Assembly: GCF_001297125.1 (NCBI RefSeq)
Contig: NZ_LHPC01000025.1
Location: 124,001-188,000 of the forward strand
DNA length: 64,000 bases
Origin: Pseudomonas sp. RIT-PI-q
GTDB taxonomy: Bacteria; Pseudomonadota; Gammaproteobacteria; Pseudomonadales; Pseudomonadaceae
Direction of reading: 5' to 3'
In this document: piece by piece, positions 55,876-64,000 of the stretch
Layout: each line of letters opens with the position of its first letter
Position numbering within the stretch: the stretch's first letter is position 1
Made by a program: the position numbers and the translations under genes
The notes under the pieces: model-generated
Database searches by the model: none
What the model saw: only the letters and a program-made list of their open reading frames with translations
Told to the model about the DNA's origin: nothing

Positions 55876-58032
55876 TCAGAACGCCATCCGCCACTGCCCC
55901 ATCACGCCGTAGCTGCGGCTGTCGCTGCCGGCTTCGCCGGTAAGGCCAACCCCCACGCTGTGATTTGCCGAGAGCCCAAGGTCCAGACCGGCATCCACCA
56001 GCAGGCTGTTGCGATCCAGTTCCGCTCCGTAAACGGTGTAGTTGTTGCCACCAGTGACCAACCGTTGGCGGGTGTGGGTGTAGAGCTCGCCGTAAGTGTG
56101 TTTCCAGCCAGCACTTAATCTCGGTGTCAGCCGCATACCGTTATCCAGGGTCTCGACCTTCGCCAGGCGCAAACCAAACGTACTGTTCATGTTGCTTTGG
56201 GCCTGCTCATGAACCTTCAACGCCGCGGCCCCACCTTTTTCGGTGTAGCCGTCGCGCTGATAGCGTTGGTAACCGAGGCTGGCGAACGGTTCGAAGCTGA
56301 CGTTGTAGCGGCCAAGGTTGTAACCCACCTCCGCGAAGGCTTGTTGGGTGTTGGCATCGTAGCTGCCTTTTGGGCGATCACTGAAACCGCTGAAGGCGAC
56401 CCGGCGTGCGGTGCTTCCATCGTGGCTGCCGTAAGTCGCGCCAAGCCGAAGTGACATCGGACCGTTCTGCCTCAATGCGTAAGCGCCGAGATGCCAGCTA
56501 TCGAGATTGCCATCGAGTTCGCGGCTATCCAATTGCGTACGAGAGCTACCGCCCATGACCCCCAGGCGCCATTCCTCGTCGATGCTCCAATCCGCACCCA
56601 GCAGCAGTCCCTTGGTCGAATGTTGCAAGGGCTCAATGTCGCGATCCAGTTTCCCGCCGTGACCCAGTGCTTGCAGCCAGACCCTGCCATTGTCTTCGCT
56701 GCCGGCAGCCAGGCGTGGTGCGTTGTTGCGTTTGCTCTGATTGGCTGTGCCCAATTGGCGCATGGCCGAAAGCATGCTGCCGCTGACTGGATCGACACTG
56801 CTCAAGGTCGCTTTGGCCAGGTTGGCGTTGCTGGAGCCGGCCAGTTGTTCGAGGGCGTATGAGGCCGTTTCTTTGTTGGAGGCGAGCAGGGTGGTGATGG
56901 CAGCGTTCGATACTGGTTTTTGGGTTGTAGCGGAAGCGCTTGCGGCAGTCGAAGGCTGCGACGCTGCGGGCGGTGTGTCAGTGCTGGTGGTTGGCGTCGC
57001 TGCGGCGACGACAGTGTTTTCACTGTCCGAGGGTATTTGAACTTCCGGACTATTTTGGAGTGGCTCGATGACGCTTTTGCCGAACTCCCGTCCGTTGTCA
57101 GTATCGGCAAGACTCTCGATAGGCACTTCATTACGAGCATAGGTCAGGCCGACATTCTTTTCGTTGTGCTGCAGGGTTGGTGTCATGAAAGCCAGGTCAC
57201 TAATGACCGTGCCGAATTGGCCTTCAATCTTGTTGGCTTCAATGATTGTGTACTGGCTGCTCTGCGGAAATTCGCCCTCTGTCGTGACGACTTTGAGAGT
57301 CGTGCTATCGAGTTTGGCTGTGCCATCGACCTTGATGGTTTCGCTGGAACCGTCGGGGTTGACCTCATAGGACAAGACCGCTGTTTTGGACAGGCTCATG
57401 TCGCCTTTCACCGTCGGTGCGCCTTGCAATCGGTTGACCGTCATGTGGCCTTGAACGTGGAGGGCCCCCACGCTGCCGTTGCCACTGAACGCCGCTTTTT
57501 CGAAGACGTCGACGCGGCCATCGATATCGCCCTTATTGTTCAGAGTGCCCTGAACCCACGCATCGCCGGCGATACGTCCTGCATTGGCAAGGGTCGCTTT
57601 CGGACGAACCAGGGCACCCGTACTGAAGTCTCCTTCACCGGTCTTTGTCCAGGAACCCTGCTTGACGTCGAGTCGCTGGAATTGGCGGGTGTCACCGAGG
57701 CTGCCACCTTTTGCGGCATCGAGTTGTACGGCGTTCTCACCGCTGCCGCCATCCAGCAGTCCGGTGATACTCCCGCGAGTCCCAATCGTGATCAAATCAT
57801 TGCGATCATCCAGTTGCAGGGTGCTGCCGTCCGTTGCTTTCTTGATCGTTTGGGAGAGGGTGTCGGTAGCGTTCAGGAAGCGATCAAAGTCGGCGATCGC
57901 CGCCGACGTTTTAGCCGTGGGAAAATCCATCTCGGCCGTGGTCTGCTGAGCAATCGCAAAATCAGCGCAACCCAAGGCAAGCGCAATCGCCAAGGCGAGG
58001 TGCTGTGGTCGGTAAGTGTGTTGAGTGGGCAT
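55876..58032 (-). CDS. Autotransporter 1 (short passenger)
   Basis: 718-residue type Va secretion protein. The signal peptide (LALAIALALGCADFAIA) is followed by a passenger of about 300 residues with beta-roll character (NAGRIAGDAWVQGTLNNKGD), a linker of Ala/Pro/Ser/Thr (about 340-385) and a C-terminal autotransporter beta-barrel (about 450-718) ending in the aromatic MGQWRMAF. The barrel closely resembles that of the neighbouring autotransporter (WHLGAYALRQNGPMSLRLGA against WHAGVYALRQNGPLAVRLGA). The start is ATG 58032. No protease or adhesin motif was recognised. Confidence 0.88.
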   Translation of the reverse strand: MPTQHTYRPQHLALAIALALGCADFAIAQQTTAEMDFPTAKTSAAIADFDRFLNATDTLSQTIKKATDGSTLQLDDRNDLITIGTRGSITGLLDGGSGENAVQLDAAKGGSLGDTRQFQRLDVKQGSWTKTGEGDFSTGALVRPKATLANAGRIAGDAWVQGTLNNKGDIDGRVDVFEKAAFSGNGSVGALHVQGHMTVNRLQGAPTVKGDMSLSKTAVLSYEVNPDGSSETIKVDGTAKLDSTTLKVVTTEGEFPQSSQYTIIEANKIEGQFGTVISDLAFMTPTLQHNEKNVGLTYARNEVPIESLADTDNGREFGKSVIEPLQNSPEVQIPSDSENTVVAAATPTTSTDTPPAASQPSTAASASATTQKPVSNAAITTLLASNKETASYALEQLAGSSNANLAKATLSSVDPVSGSMLSAMRQLGTANQSKRNNAPRLAAGSEDNGRVWLQALGHGGKLDRDIEPLQHSTKGLLLGADWSIDEEWRLGVMGGSSRTQLDSRELDGNLDSWHLGAYALRQNGPMSLRLGATYGSHDGSTARRVAFSGFSDRPKGSYDANTQQAFAEVGYNLGRYNVSFEPFASLGYQRYQRDGYTEKGGAAALKVHEQAQSNMNSTFGLRLAKVETLDNGMRLTPRLSAGWKHTYGELYTHTRQRLVTGGNNYTVYGAELDRNSLLVDAGLDLGLSANHSVGVGLTGEAGSDSRSYGVMGQWRMAF

Positions 58033-58232
58033 CGGAGTCTGGCCTCTTTTGACAGGAGACCAAACTCTAAAAGGCAGCCACAAATACCGATGTCAGGCGC
58101 GTCCGCAGGTGCTGCGGCTGATGTCGGCGTTTGGCGCGGAAAAAAGGCAACCGCTTAAAGGCGGCTGACTTTATCGGAGAGAGAAGACGATTTTTCTTAC
58201 AAAAAATCGAGACCAGCGTCTCTATCGCTCTG

Positions 58233-61196
58233 TCAGAAACTCATCTGCCATTGCCCGATCACCCCATGATTGCGGCTGTTGCTGCCGATCTCGCCGCTAT
58301 AGCCAACCCCGACGCTATGCCGCGCCGAGATGCCAACATCCAGCCCGGCTTCCAGCACCAGGCTGTCACGGTCCAGTGAGCTGCCATCGACACTAAACGC
58401 CGTGCCACCGACCACGAAGGCCTGGCGAGTCGAGTTACTGACGTCGCCATAGGTGTGTTTCCAGCCGGCCGTCATGCGCGGGGTCAGGCTCATGCCGTTG
58501 TCCAGGCTGCTCAGGTGCGCAAGGCGCAGGCCGAAAGTGGTGCTGAAATTATCCTGAGTTTGGCCGTCGACCTGCAGGGCTGCGGTGCCGCCTTTTTCCT
58601 GATAGCTGTCGCGGTGATAGCGCTGGTAGCCGAGGTTGGCGAACGGCTCTGCGCTGAGGCGGCCGCTGCCCATGGCGTAGCCGAGTTCGGCGAACGCCTG
58701 TTGGCTGTCGGCGTCGTAATCGCCTTTGGGCCGGTCGCTGAAACCGTTGAAGGCCACGGTGCGTTTGCTTTCACCCTGATGACCGCTGTACGCCGCGCCG
58801 AGGCGCACGGCCAACGGGCCGTTTTGGCGCAGGGCATAGACGCCGGCGTGCCAGCTCTCGACATTGCCATCGACGCCGGTAGCATCCAGATCGGTCTTCG
58901 AATAACCGCCGAGCACGCCCAGGCGCCATTGCGGATCGAGTGACCAGTCGACGCCCAGCACCGTGCCTTTGCTGCGCTGTTCCAGGCCGCTGCTGCCGTG
59001 TTCGCCGTCGAGCTTGCCGTAGCCGCCGATGGCCTGCAACCAGAGGCGGCCCTGGGCGTTTGGATCGTTGAGATTACGTGCTGCGTTGGGTACGCCGTTA
59101 GCGGCGAGGACCGGCGTGTCCCGTTGCTCGAGGCCCACCAGCAATGCGGACCCACTGCCCATCTGTTGCATCGCCGACAGCATGCTACCGCCGATCTGGT
59201 TGCTGACACCCAGGGTCGCGCTGGTCAGGTCGGCGTTGCTGGCGCCGCTGAGCTGCTCGATGGCCGCGCCCGCCGTGGCGCTAGTGGTATTGAGCAGGGC
59301 GTTGTACAGCGCATTGTTTTGGCCTATGGAGGCCAGGCTGTTGGCGGCGCTGCTGCCGTTGCCGGTGACGGCGAATTCGTTGAAGGCGACATCGTTGCGG
59401 GTGTACGTCAGGTCGACCTGGGTGGGCGTGTAGGCCAGGGTCGGCGTGATGAACGCGTAGTCGCTGGTGACCTTGCCGAAGGTGCCGTTGACGCTCGCCG
59501 CCTGCAACACGGTGTAGTGGCTTTGCCACGGATAAGTGCCTTCGCTTGGGTTCACCGCCAGCGTCGCGCCGTTGAGGTTGGCCGTGCCGCCTACCTGAAT
59601 CGGCGCGCTGCTGCCATCGGCGTTGACGCCATAGGCCAAGGTCGAACCGTTGCCCATGGTCAAGTCGCGGGTGATGATCGCGGTGCCGAGTCTGGTGTTG
59701 GTCTGCAAGGTGCCATTGACCAGCAGATTGCCCACCGAACCACCGCCGGCATACACGCCACCCGCGTCGACTGTCAGGCTGCCAGCGATACCGCCCTGGT
59801 TGATCAGCGTCGCGCCATTGCGCACGGCGCCGCCGTCACTGAAATCGCCGCTGCCGGTCAGCGTCCAGGCGCCTTGCTTGACCTCCAGCCATTCAAAGTG
59901 GCGACTGGCGCCGAAGCTGCCGCCCGCCACGTCATCCATCACCACGCGGTCGACTCCGCTGCCGCCGTCGACCACGCCGACAAAGCGACTGCCGTTACGC
60001 AGGGTCAGGCTGTCGTTGCCACCGCCCAAGTCCAACGCCAGGCCGTCGCTGCCGCTGATGGTCCCGCCGTTGATCACGCTGTCGGCAAACTCGCCGACGA
60101 ACTTCACGCCAAACCCATCGAGGCCTTGAATGCCCCCGAAGTTTCCCAGGGTCGTCGCGGCCACGCCGGAACCGCCGCTGCCGTCGTCGACCAATATGGC
60201 GCTGTTGGCGCCGCTGATCAGCGCGTCTTTGGCGTTCAGCACGTAGCCGCCACCGAGCGCGATACCTTCGCTGCCATTGGCGAAGCCGTTCTTATCGACG
60301 CCACCTGCACCGATGCCTTGGATGGTGCCGTAGTTTTCGATGTGGGCGAACTTGTCGATGTCCACGCCATCGCCGTCACCGTTGGGCTGCAACCCGGAAT
60401 AGGCACCGGTGATGGTGCCGTGGTTGATTACGGTGCCATCGCCATCGGAGCCGAAACCCGAGCCGTTGCGCCCGGTGATTTGCCCGTAGTTGGTCAGTGT
60501 CGCGCCCAGGTCGGTGGTGATGCCGTGGCGGCCACCGGAGATCGTGCCGTAGTTGGTCACGGTCACGCCGGTTGCCGAATCGATATCGATGCCATCGAAC
60601 TTCTCGTCAGCGTTGTGGGCATCGCCCGTGGAGATCTCGCCATAGTTGGTGATGGTCGCGTTGGCGCCGGTCTTCATGCCATCGCTGGCATCCCCGCGAA
60701 TCAACCCGCCCGCGCGATTGATAATGGTGGTCGTGACCCCGGCGCTGCGCAGCGCATCGAGGTCCAGGCCCTGGCCAGTGGTGGAGCGGATGATGCCGCT
60801 GTTATCGATCAACAGACTGCCGCTGGCGAAATTGCTGTCGATGCGCAGGGCGTCGTTGAACCCGAGAATCTGCCCGCCGGCCCGGTTGTAAATGCTGTAG
60901 TTGCGCGCCTGGGTTAGGTCGCCGCTGCTGTCGATGGCCCGCCCACCGGTGGAAATGATCTTCCCCGCGTTATCGATCTTCACACCGACGCCGGCGGTAG
61001 CGTCCTTGAGGCTGACCGTCTTGCCGGCGTTGGTAATGCTGCCAGGCGCCGAAATCGTCAACGTGTCCGCACCGCCGAGGGTTTGCGCGATGGTGGTCGC
61101 GGTGTCGATCTGCACGTTTTTGTACGGCGCAGCACTGACGCCAGTGCTGATCAACAGGGCGATGCTGAGCGCCAGACGCTGGGGCGAGAAGGGCAT
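58233..61196 (-). CDS. Autotransporter 2 (long repeat passenger)
   Basis: 987 residues. A signal peptide (RLALSIALLISTGVSAA) is followed by a beta-helical passenger of about 600 residues whose first part carries imperfect repeats of the form hTNYGxISG (ITNYGEISTG, VTNYGTISGG, LTNYGQITGR, VINHGTITGA, IENYGTIQGI) and a beta-barrel (about 725-987) ending HGVIGQWQMSF. Surface adhesin or aggregation factor is the most likely role. The start is ATG 61196; an ATG at 61304 is possible but lies in the operator-like region. Divergent is a small XRE regulator (207-base spacer with repeated sites). The next gene downstream is the paralogue autotransporter 1. Confidence 0.9.
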   Translation of the reverse strand: MPFSPQRLALSIALLISTGVSAAPYKNVQIDTATTIAQTLGGADTLTISAPGSITNAGKTVSLKDATAGVGVKIDNAGKIISTGGRAIDSSGDLTQARNYSIYNRAGGQILGFNDALRIDSNFASGSLLIDNSGIIRSTTGQGLDLDALRSAGVTTTIINRAGGLIRGDASDGMKTGANATITNYGEISTGDAHNADEKFDGIDIDSATGVTVTNYGTISGGRHGITTDLGATLTNYGQITGRNGSGFGSDGDGTVINHGTITGAYSGLQPNGDGDGVDIDKFAHIENYGTIQGIGAGGVDKNGFANGSEGIALGGGYVLNAKDALISGANSAILVDDGSGGSGVAATTLGNFGGIQGLDGFGVKFVGEFADSVINGGTISGSDGLALDLGGGNDSLTLRNGSRFVGVVDGGSGVDRVVMDDVAGGSFGASRHFEWLEVKQGAWTLTGSGDFSDGGAVRNGATLINQGGIAGSLTVDAGGVYAGGGSVGNLLVNGTLQTNTRLGTAIITRDLTMGNGSTLAYGVNADGSSAPIQVGGTANLNGATLAVNPSEGTYPWQSHYTVLQAASVNGTFGKVTSDYAFITPTLAYTPTQVDLTYTRNDVAFNEFAVTGNGSSAANSLASIGQNNALYNALLNTTSATAGAAIEQLSGASNADLTSATLGVSNQIGGSMLSAMQQMGSGSALLVGLEQRDTPVLAANGVPNAARNLNDPNAQGRLWLQAIGGYGKLDGEHGSSGLEQRSKGTVLGVDWSLDPQWRLGVLGGYSKTDLDATGVDGNVESWHAGVYALRQNGPLAVRLGAAYSGHQGESKRTVAFNGFSDRPKGDYDADSQQAFAELGYAMGSGRLSAEPFANLGYQRYHRDSYQEKGGTAALQVDGQTQDNFSTTFGLRLAHLSSLDNGMSLTPRMTAGWKHTYGDVSNSTRQAFVVGGTAFSVDGSSLDRDSLVLEAGLDVGISARHSVGVGYSGEIGSNSRNHGVIGQWQMSF

Positions 61197-61270
61197 GGGG
61201 TGGACGTCCGTGTTGTTATAAGCGGGGCGTCCTGTATAGCGAAGGGTTTTTACAGAATGATGTCTGCGCA

Positions 61271-61286
61271 AATGCATTCTTTTGCA
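61271..61286. promoter_or_regulatory. Repeated site 1, AATGCATTCTTTTGCA
   Basis: It matches site 2 at 15 of 16 positions. It lies upstream of autotransporter 2 in the divergent spacer. ATGCAT is itself a palindrome. A looser relative, ATGCAATTTAATGCG, lies between the two sites. It is a candidate binding site for the adjacent XRE protein. Confidence 0.55.
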
Positions 61287-61353
61287 TTTTGACCGGATAA
61301 ACACACATTTATATGCAATTTAATGCGTTTTTTGGGCAGCGTTCAGATTCGTG

Positions 61354-61369
61354 AATGCATTATTTTGCA
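61354..61369. promoter_or_regulatory. Repeated site 2, AATGCATTATTTTGCA
   Basis: Direct repeat of site 1, 83 bases away, about eight helical turns, and 35 bases before the XRE gene start. The pair could allow looping or cooperative binding. The binding protein is inferred. Confidence 0.55.
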
Positions 61370-61403
61370 CATCGTTTTGCTTGGTTTAAATGGAGGAAAC
61401 GGT

Positions 61404-61676
61404 ATGACGATGTCTGTACTGGAGCGGATGATTCTGCTTGATAGCATTCTTGATGACCTCGCAAACGACACTCTTAGCATCCATCAAGCGATCCGTCGGC
61501 TGCGAGTCGAGGTGACGGGCCTGAGCCAGAGTCAGTTCGCAAGGATGTGCAAAATTTCGGTTCGGACACTCGTGCATATGGAGCATGGAGAAGGGAACCA
61601 GACTCTGAAATCGCTGAATAAAGTTTTCAGGTTGTTTGGAATGAGAATGGGAGTTTTGAGGATTCGGCGCGACTGA
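61404..61676 (+). CDS. XRE-family helix-turn-helix regulator
   Basis: 90 residues. The start is ATG 61404 with TGGAGG upstream; upstream in-frame codons at 61323 run through the operator region. The DNA-binding helix-turn-helix is GLSQSQFARMCKISVRTLVH (about 39-58), and the protein has a helical N-terminus. It is small enough to be only a DNA-binding dimer with no sensor domain. Divergent from autotransporter 2, it probably controls it and itself through the repeated AATGCATT sites. Confidence 0.82.
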   Translation: MTMSVLERMILLDSILDDLANDTLSIHQAIRRLRVEVTGLSQSQFARMCKISVRTLVHMEHGEGNQTLKSLNKVFRLFGMRMGVLRIRRD

Positions 61677-61910
61677 TACTGCACCGACTACTCAAGGGGC
61701 CGAAGTTGTTGGTATGAAGGCTTCAAGGTTGGTTACATTTTGCAGACGTCACCTCATTCCGAGCGTCACGTAGGACACCTCCGAGATGAGAAAACCGGGT
61801 TGTACTTCGTTTTAGAGCTCGCCTATAGTTCGCCCGGCGCCGACGAATCGGTGACTGATCTTAGCCGGTCAAAATAAAGAAGACCTCCCGACACTAACCG
61901 GAGTCAGACC

Positions 61911-62189
61911 ATGGCTAAGTATCATCCCTTGCAAGGCAGTTTCAGCGCTGGCGACACGCTGTACATTGACACCGAAGCCCGCGCTGCCGATCTTCTTGAA
62001 ACCGCCGTCCACCGAATAAAAGCCGCGCGCAATCTACTCAATAGCGTCGCCTGCCTGTGCGTCAAAGAAGCCGAGGGACACGACCTTGAGCATTTCGTCA
62101 GTGCAGCGCACATCCTGATCCAGGATGGGTGTGATGCGTTGGATGCGTTGGATGCGTTGGGTTGGAAGCTCGATAAATCCATACGTTAA
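61911..62189 (+). CDS. Small hypothetical protein with short tandem repeat
   Basis: 92 residues, soluble, helical. The sequence AADLLETAVHRIKAARNLLNSV and a C-terminal helical part resemble the short DUF3077/DUF6124-like orphan proteins common in pseudomonads, but the match is weak. The stretch 62133-62160 is three copies of a 9-base unit GATGCGTTG, encoding DALDALDAL, a likely site of replication slippage. No ribosome binding site of note beyond CGGAGTC. No function known. Confidence 0.6.
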   Translation: MAKYHPLQGSFSAGDTLYIDTEARAADLLETAVHRIKAARNLLNSVACLCVKEAEGHDLEHFVSAAHILIQDGCDALDALDALGWKLDKSIR

Positions 62190-62203
62190 CGAACCCTGAA
62201 AAG

Positions 62204-62296
62204 CATCGCGGGCAAGCCCGCTCCCACAGTTTCTGAGGCGAACTCGGCATTTGTGTTCGCTGAAAATCCTGTGGGAGCGGGCTTGCCCGCGAAGGC
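62204..62296. repeat. REP pair (inverted), TGTGGGAGC class
   Basis: Arms 62204-62228 (CATCGCGGGCAAGCCCGCTC...) and 62270-62296 (TGTGGGAGCGGGCTTGCCCG...), 41 bases apart, between the convergent 61911 gene and the acetyltransferase. Confidence 0.9.
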
Positions 62297-62316
62297 GTCC
62301 TTCCAGGCGCTGAAGA

Positions 62317-62988
62317 TCAGCCGCGGCACTCCGCCAACGTTTTCACTTGCCCCGAATCCGTCTGGTTCTCATCGCTCAACCACTTCTCAAACCCAGCCCC
62401 AACCACCGGCCATTCCGAATCCAGAATCGAATACCACGCCGTATCGCGGTTCTGCCCCTTGACCACCATGTGCTGGCGAAACACCCCTTCAAAACTGAAG
62501 CCCAGCCGCTCGGCTGCATACTTGGAGCGCGCGTTGCCGTTGTTGCACTTCCATTCCAGGCGTCGGTAACCCAGGGCAAACGATTCCTTGGCCAGCAAAT
62601 AAACCGCCTCGGTACTTTTCGGCGAACGCTGCATCGGTGCGCCGAAGGTGACGTGGCCAATCTCGATGCGGCCCTGGGCCGGGACGATCGACATCAGGCT
62701 GAGGATGCCTTGCACGTCGCCGCTGGCACGGTCGATGACGCTGAAGAAGTACGGGTCGCTGTTGGCGGCGTGGTTGTTCAGCCAATCGTTGAAGGCGCTG
62801 CGCTCGGGGAAGGGCCCGTAAGGCAAATAGTCCCAAAGCTTGGGATCGGAACCGGGGCCTTGCAGGGCTTTCCACAAGCCGTCGGCGTGGCGTGCCGGGT
62901 CGAGTTTTTCCAGGCGGATGAAACGTCCTTCGATCGTTTCAACCGACGGTGCCGGGACGCCTTTCCAATCGGCGAGTGAAGTCGACAT
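62317..62988 (-). CDS. GNAT-family N-acetyltransferase (RimJ-like)
   Basis: 223 residues. It has the pattern of ribosomal-protein-type or small-molecule acetyltransferases with a long N-terminal part: GRFIRLEKLDPARHADGLW, then GRIEIGHVTFG, and ALGYRRLEWKCNNGNARSK with YAAERLGFSFEG, the acetyl-CoA region. The start is ATG 62988 with AAGGAG upstream. It follows the next acetyltransferase gene by 17 bases and may be co-transcribed. The substrate is unknown. Confidence 0.9.
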   Translation of the reverse strand: MSTSLADWKGVPAPSVETIEGRFIRLEKLDPARHADGLWKALQGPGSDPKLWDYLPYGPFPERSAFNDWLNNHAANSDPYFFSVIDRASGDVQGILSLMSIVPAQGRIEIGHVTFGAPMQRSPKSTEAVYLLAKESFALGYRRLEWKCNNGNARSKYAAERLGFSFEGVFRQHMVVKGQNRDTAWYSILDSEWPVVGAGFEKWLSDENQTDSGQVKTLAECRG

Positions 62989-63005
62989 GCTGTTCTCCTT
63001 GAACC

Positions 63006-63452
63006 TTAAATGGCTTTGCGAAACTGGATGAAACCGGGGCGTTCGGCGATGCGCTCGTAGAGCTGGATCGCCGTGGCGTTGCTTTCGTGAGTCAGCCAGT
63101 GGACCTTGCAGCAACCGTCTTCTTTGGCGGTGGTGTAGACGAATTCGATCAGCTTGCGGCCGACGCCGGTGCCACGGGTTTCGGGCGTCACCAGCAAGTC
63201 TTGCAGGTAGCAGGAGTTTTCGATGCTCCAGTTCGAACGATGGTAGATGAAATGCACCAGGCCCAACGCTTTGCCGTCGGCCCAGGCGAGGGCGGCGTGC
63301 GTTGGTTCGCTCGGGTCGAGCATACGCTGCCAGGTGCTTTGGGTGACGGCGTCCGGCAGTTCGGTGTTGTAGAAGCGCAAATAGGCCTGCCACAACGGCA
63401 GCCACGCGGCGTGGTCATCGGCGCTGACCTGGCGAATCTCGATCTGACTCAT
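63006..63452 (-). CDS. GNAT-family N-acetyltransferase
   Basis: 148 residues. The acetyl-CoA loop is VTPETRGTGVGRKLIEFV (R-x-x-G-x-G/A form), followed by HWLTHESNATAIQLYERI. The start is taken as ATG 63452 because AGGA stands six bases before it; ATG 63458 overlaps the preceding stop as ATGA and is also possible. It is part of a run of minus-strand genes with the PaiB-like gene upstream. Substrate unknown. Confidence 0.88.
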   Translation of the reverse strand: MSQIEIRQVSADDHAAWLPLWQAYLRFYNTELPDAVTQSTWQRMLDPSEPTHAALAWADGKALGLVHFIYHRSNWSIENSCYLQDLLVTPETRGTGVGRKLIEFVYTTAKEDGCCKVHWLTHESNATAIQLYERIAERPGFIQFRKAI

Positions 63453-63454
63453 GT

Positions 63455-64000
63455 TCATTCCTTAAGCATCAAGTGGGCGAGGGCCTGGTCGTGCGCATCC
63501 GGGCTGGCGGCGAGCCCCTCACGCACACCGGCGATGTCTGTGGCATTGCGGTTCTGGCTGAGCTTGCGTTTGCCTTCCAGGCGCTGGATCGGCAAGGCAA
63601 AACCGACGATAGCCTTGAGCATGCCATCGATGTAGTCGGCGGGTGCGTCAGCGACTTTCCACGGCAGGGCGCGACCGGCTTCATGGCGATCGGTCAAGGC
63701 GCTGACCAGCGTGAGCAGGCGATCGGCATCGGTGAACACTTCGGCGCTGCCGTAGGCGTGCACGGCGACGTAGTTCCAGGTCGGCACGTGTTTACCGTGC
63801 TCGGCTTTGCTGGGGTAAAACCCCGGGCTGACGTAAGCATCGGCGCCGGCAAAAATCACCAGCGCTTCAGCGCCATTCTGCAGTTCTTTCCACTGCGGAT
63901 TGGCCTTGGCGAAGTGGCCGTAGAGGGTGCCATTCGGCCCTTCTTCAGTGTTCAGCAGCAACGGCAGATGACTGGCTTGCAGGCCTTGTTCGCCATGGGT
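63455..64000 (-). CDS. PaiB-type FMN-binding protein (5' part outside window)
   Basis: 3' 181 codons of a protein of the FMN-binding negative transcriptional regulator (PaiB) type. The visible start (THGEQGLQASHLPLLLNTEE) and GTLYGHFAKANPQWKEL with GADAYVSPGFYPSK and VPTWNYVAVHAYG are the family's flavin-binding split-barrel signatures. The gene enters from beyond the window end. It overlaps the downstream acetyltransferase, so the two are probably co-transcribed. Confidence 0.88.
   Translation of the reverse strand, partial: THGEQGLQASHLPLLLNTEEGPNGTLYGHFAKANPQWKELQNGAEALVIFAGADAYVSPGFYPSKAEHGKHVPTWNYVAVHAYGSAEVFTDADRLLTLVSALTDRHEAGRALPWKVADAPADYIDGMLKAIVGFALPIQRLEGKRKLSQNRNATDIAGVREGLAASPDAHDQALAHLMLKE

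Noticed and set aside
58998..60917. 639-codon plus-strand open frame opposite autotransporter 2
   Set aside because: Shadow of the repeat passenger; valine/alanine-rich composition mirrors the GC-rich codons.

Overview
The window is a gene-dense piece of a Pseudomonas chromosome, most likely the P. fluorescens group. The evidence is the gene order (atpBEFHAGDC - glmU - glmR - glmS; pycR - pycA - pycB; lpd3 - cfaB - cls), the many short palindromic REP elements of the TGTAGGAGC/TGTGGGAGC type at gene ends, and high GC with Pseudomonas-like protein sequences. In known Pseudomonas genomes the atp operon lies close to oriC, which fits the excess of perfect DnaA boxes seen between 6.3 and 14.2 kb. 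No rRNA, tRNA, CRISPR array, insertion sequence or prophage was recognised.

Layout. 1-6.2 kb: ATP synthase operon, entered inside atpB and closed by a strong terminator, with stem-loops in four intercistronic gaps. 6.2-10.5 kb: amino-sugar supply (glmU, the DeoR-type regulator glmR, glmS) with an empty attTn7 site. 10.5-19 kb: LysR regulator, glutathione transferase, a three-domain flavin/ferredoxin oxidoreductase, a DUF3142 lipoprotein whose frame runs into the next envelope gene through an apparent frameshift, and a LysE exporter divergent from an Lrp regulator. 19-30 kb: lpdA; a tightly overlapping four-gene operon of three SPFH membrane proteins and a CPC-type metal P-type ATPase; cfaB and cls (membrane lipid remodelling); a DUF3617 protein. 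30-37.5 kb: a zinc-starvation island (folE2 plus a zinc ABC importer on one strand; zigA and a DUF1826 gene on the other; two small secreted cysteine-containing proteins; a second COG0523 GTPase), with one perfect and one degenerate Zur-like box.

37.5-46.2 kb: household and membrane genes (DUF3301, pdxY, thioesterase, CPA2 antiporter, SMI1/KNR4 protein, Tim44-like protein, EamA permease, uvrD). 46.4-50 kb: a large membrane PAS-GGDEF-EAL protein and an AT-rich stretch with one orphan gene. 50-55.7 kb: an RpiR/HexR-like regulator with a consensus HexR box in front of it, a PA3496-like small protein overlapping the convergent LysR gene pycR, and the two-subunit pyruvate carboxylase pycA-pycB. 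55.9-61.7 kb: two tandem paralogous autotransporters, the second divergent from a small XRE regulator across a spacer with repeated AATGCATTNTTTTGCA sites. 61.9-64 kb: a small orphan gene, two GNAT acetyltransferases and the 3' part of a PaiB-type gene cut by the window end.

The parts that look least described are the SPFH/P-type ATPase operon with its histidine-rich N-terminus, the autotransporter/XRE locus with its repeated sites, and the secreted orphan proteins of the zinc island. All functions are inferred from sequence read by eye; no database search was run.
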